64,000 nt of DNA from Lysobacter gummosus (GTDB lineage: Bacteria; Pseudomonadota; Gammaproteobacteria; Xanthomonadales; Xanthomonadaceae). The translations under genes and the position numbers were made by a program. The notes under the pieces are model-generated. The model ran no database searches, was not told the origin of the DNA, and saw nothing but the letters and a program-made list of their open reading frames with translations. Shown one piece after another: positions 63,612 through 64,000 of the stretch. The stretch covers positions 558,001-622,000 of the forward strand of contig NZ_CP011131.1 in the NCBI RefSeq assembly GCF_001442805.1. The letters are read 5' to 3'. Position 1 is the stretch's first letter. Each line of letters begins with the position of its first letter.

Positions 63612-64000
63612 CGCTTCGCGTATTCGTGTCGCCGGCGTCTTTTGCGTTTTATCCCAGTTGTGCCGGCCGCCTCGGCAAGGCTGAAAAATTCCGCCATGCG
63701 GATGCGCGCGCGCGACCAAGCCGAATGATCAACGCAGACTCGGCGCGACACCCCATGTGCTTCGTCATTGCGAATCATTCCTTGATGCCGCATCGCTCAT
63801 AGCGAATCGTTCTTTGGAATTACGACGCGTCTGATAGCAGGACGCCGTCCGGAACGCGTTGAATTGCGGCGGGGCGCACGAAACCGCGGGGTTTCGGCGA
63901 CGTTCCCGAGGTAACCGTTCGCCGATCCCTGAAGCCTTCTCGCGGCCTTGGCAGCGCTGTGGGCGCGTGCCCGGCGCCGGATATGCGCGCTTGCAGCCAT
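63612..64000. other. Window end without a recognised gene
   Basis: A frame open to the right edge on the minus strand (63797-64000) has no motif and an Arg-rich, GC-shadow composition. No hairpin terminator or promoter could be assigned. The region may be non-coding or hold the end of a gene that begins outside the window. Confidence 0.4.

Noticed and set aside
63797..64000. Minus-strand frame open at the right edge
   Set aside because: Arg/Ala-rich composition, no motif and no supporting context; could be a true partial gene but cannot be supported.

Overview
The window is GC-rich chromosomal DNA, and its gene content and intergenic repeats point to Lysobacter or a close relative in the Xanthomonadaceae. 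The supporting signs are the rpsU/tsaD and engB/cytochrome c/dsbA neighbourhoods, several very large TonB-dependent receptors, Xanthomonad-style hairpin repeats in many gaps, and a maltodextrin locus built from a TonB receptor, an MFS carrier, GH13 enzymes and a LacI regulator. The genus is inferred from these traits; no marker gene was searched. No rRNA, tRNA, CRISPR array or prophage was recognised.

Layout. 1-7.9 kb is housekeeping: YihY/BrkB (cut by the window edge), a damaged SEC-C gene, yqeY, rpsU with a clear sigma-70 promoter, divergent tsaD, folB, two membrane proteins, a MidA-type methyltransferase and VanZ. 8.1-10.7 kb holds one TonB receptor. 11-16.8 kb holds cca, a PH-domain protein, an NDUFA9-like oxidoreductase, a soluble lytic transglycosylase and a TauE/SafE permease. 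17.1-23.4 kb holds two tandem paralogous TonB receptors that also share their 5' leader, followed by a 190-bp tandem repeat array into which an intact IS1595-type element has inserted. 24.7-29.4 kb holds an EEP-family hydrolase, two DsbA-like proteins, a cytochrome c4 and engB. 29.7-32.6 kb holds a small membrane protein and two paralogous proteins that join a DUF2007-like head, one membrane helix and five calcium-loop-like repeats.

32.7-42.2 kb is a maltodextrin utilisation locus: alpha-glucosidase, a divergent TonB receptor, an MFS sugar transporter, a lipoprotein alpha-amylase and a LacI-type regulator. Two near-identical palindromes in the divergent promoter are the likely operators. 42.3-45.6 kb is an unusual translationally coupled set: an oligopeptide-type substrate-binding protein, a VIT-family metal transporter and a lone DppB/OppB-type permease. 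45.8-53.2 kb holds glutamate-cysteine ligase, a divergent EamA/LysR pair, a TPR protein and PEP carboxylase. 53.5-56 kb is the glutathione-dependent formaldehyde system frmR-frmA-frmB with a candidate FrmR operator; gshA for glutathione synthesis lies 8 kb away. 56.5-62.4 kb holds an RND efflux pair divergent from an AraC-type regulator.

62.4-63.6 kb is a small region of lower GC: a broken YrhB-domain gene, a remnant of a second gene and one intact unknown ORF, bounded by two copies of the 3' end of the AraC gene. This looks like a decayed and partly duplicated accessory insertion. The least conventional items are this insertion, the DUF2007/calcium-loop pair, the metal transporter inside a peptide-uptake operon, and the SEC-C gene that needs two frame corrections.
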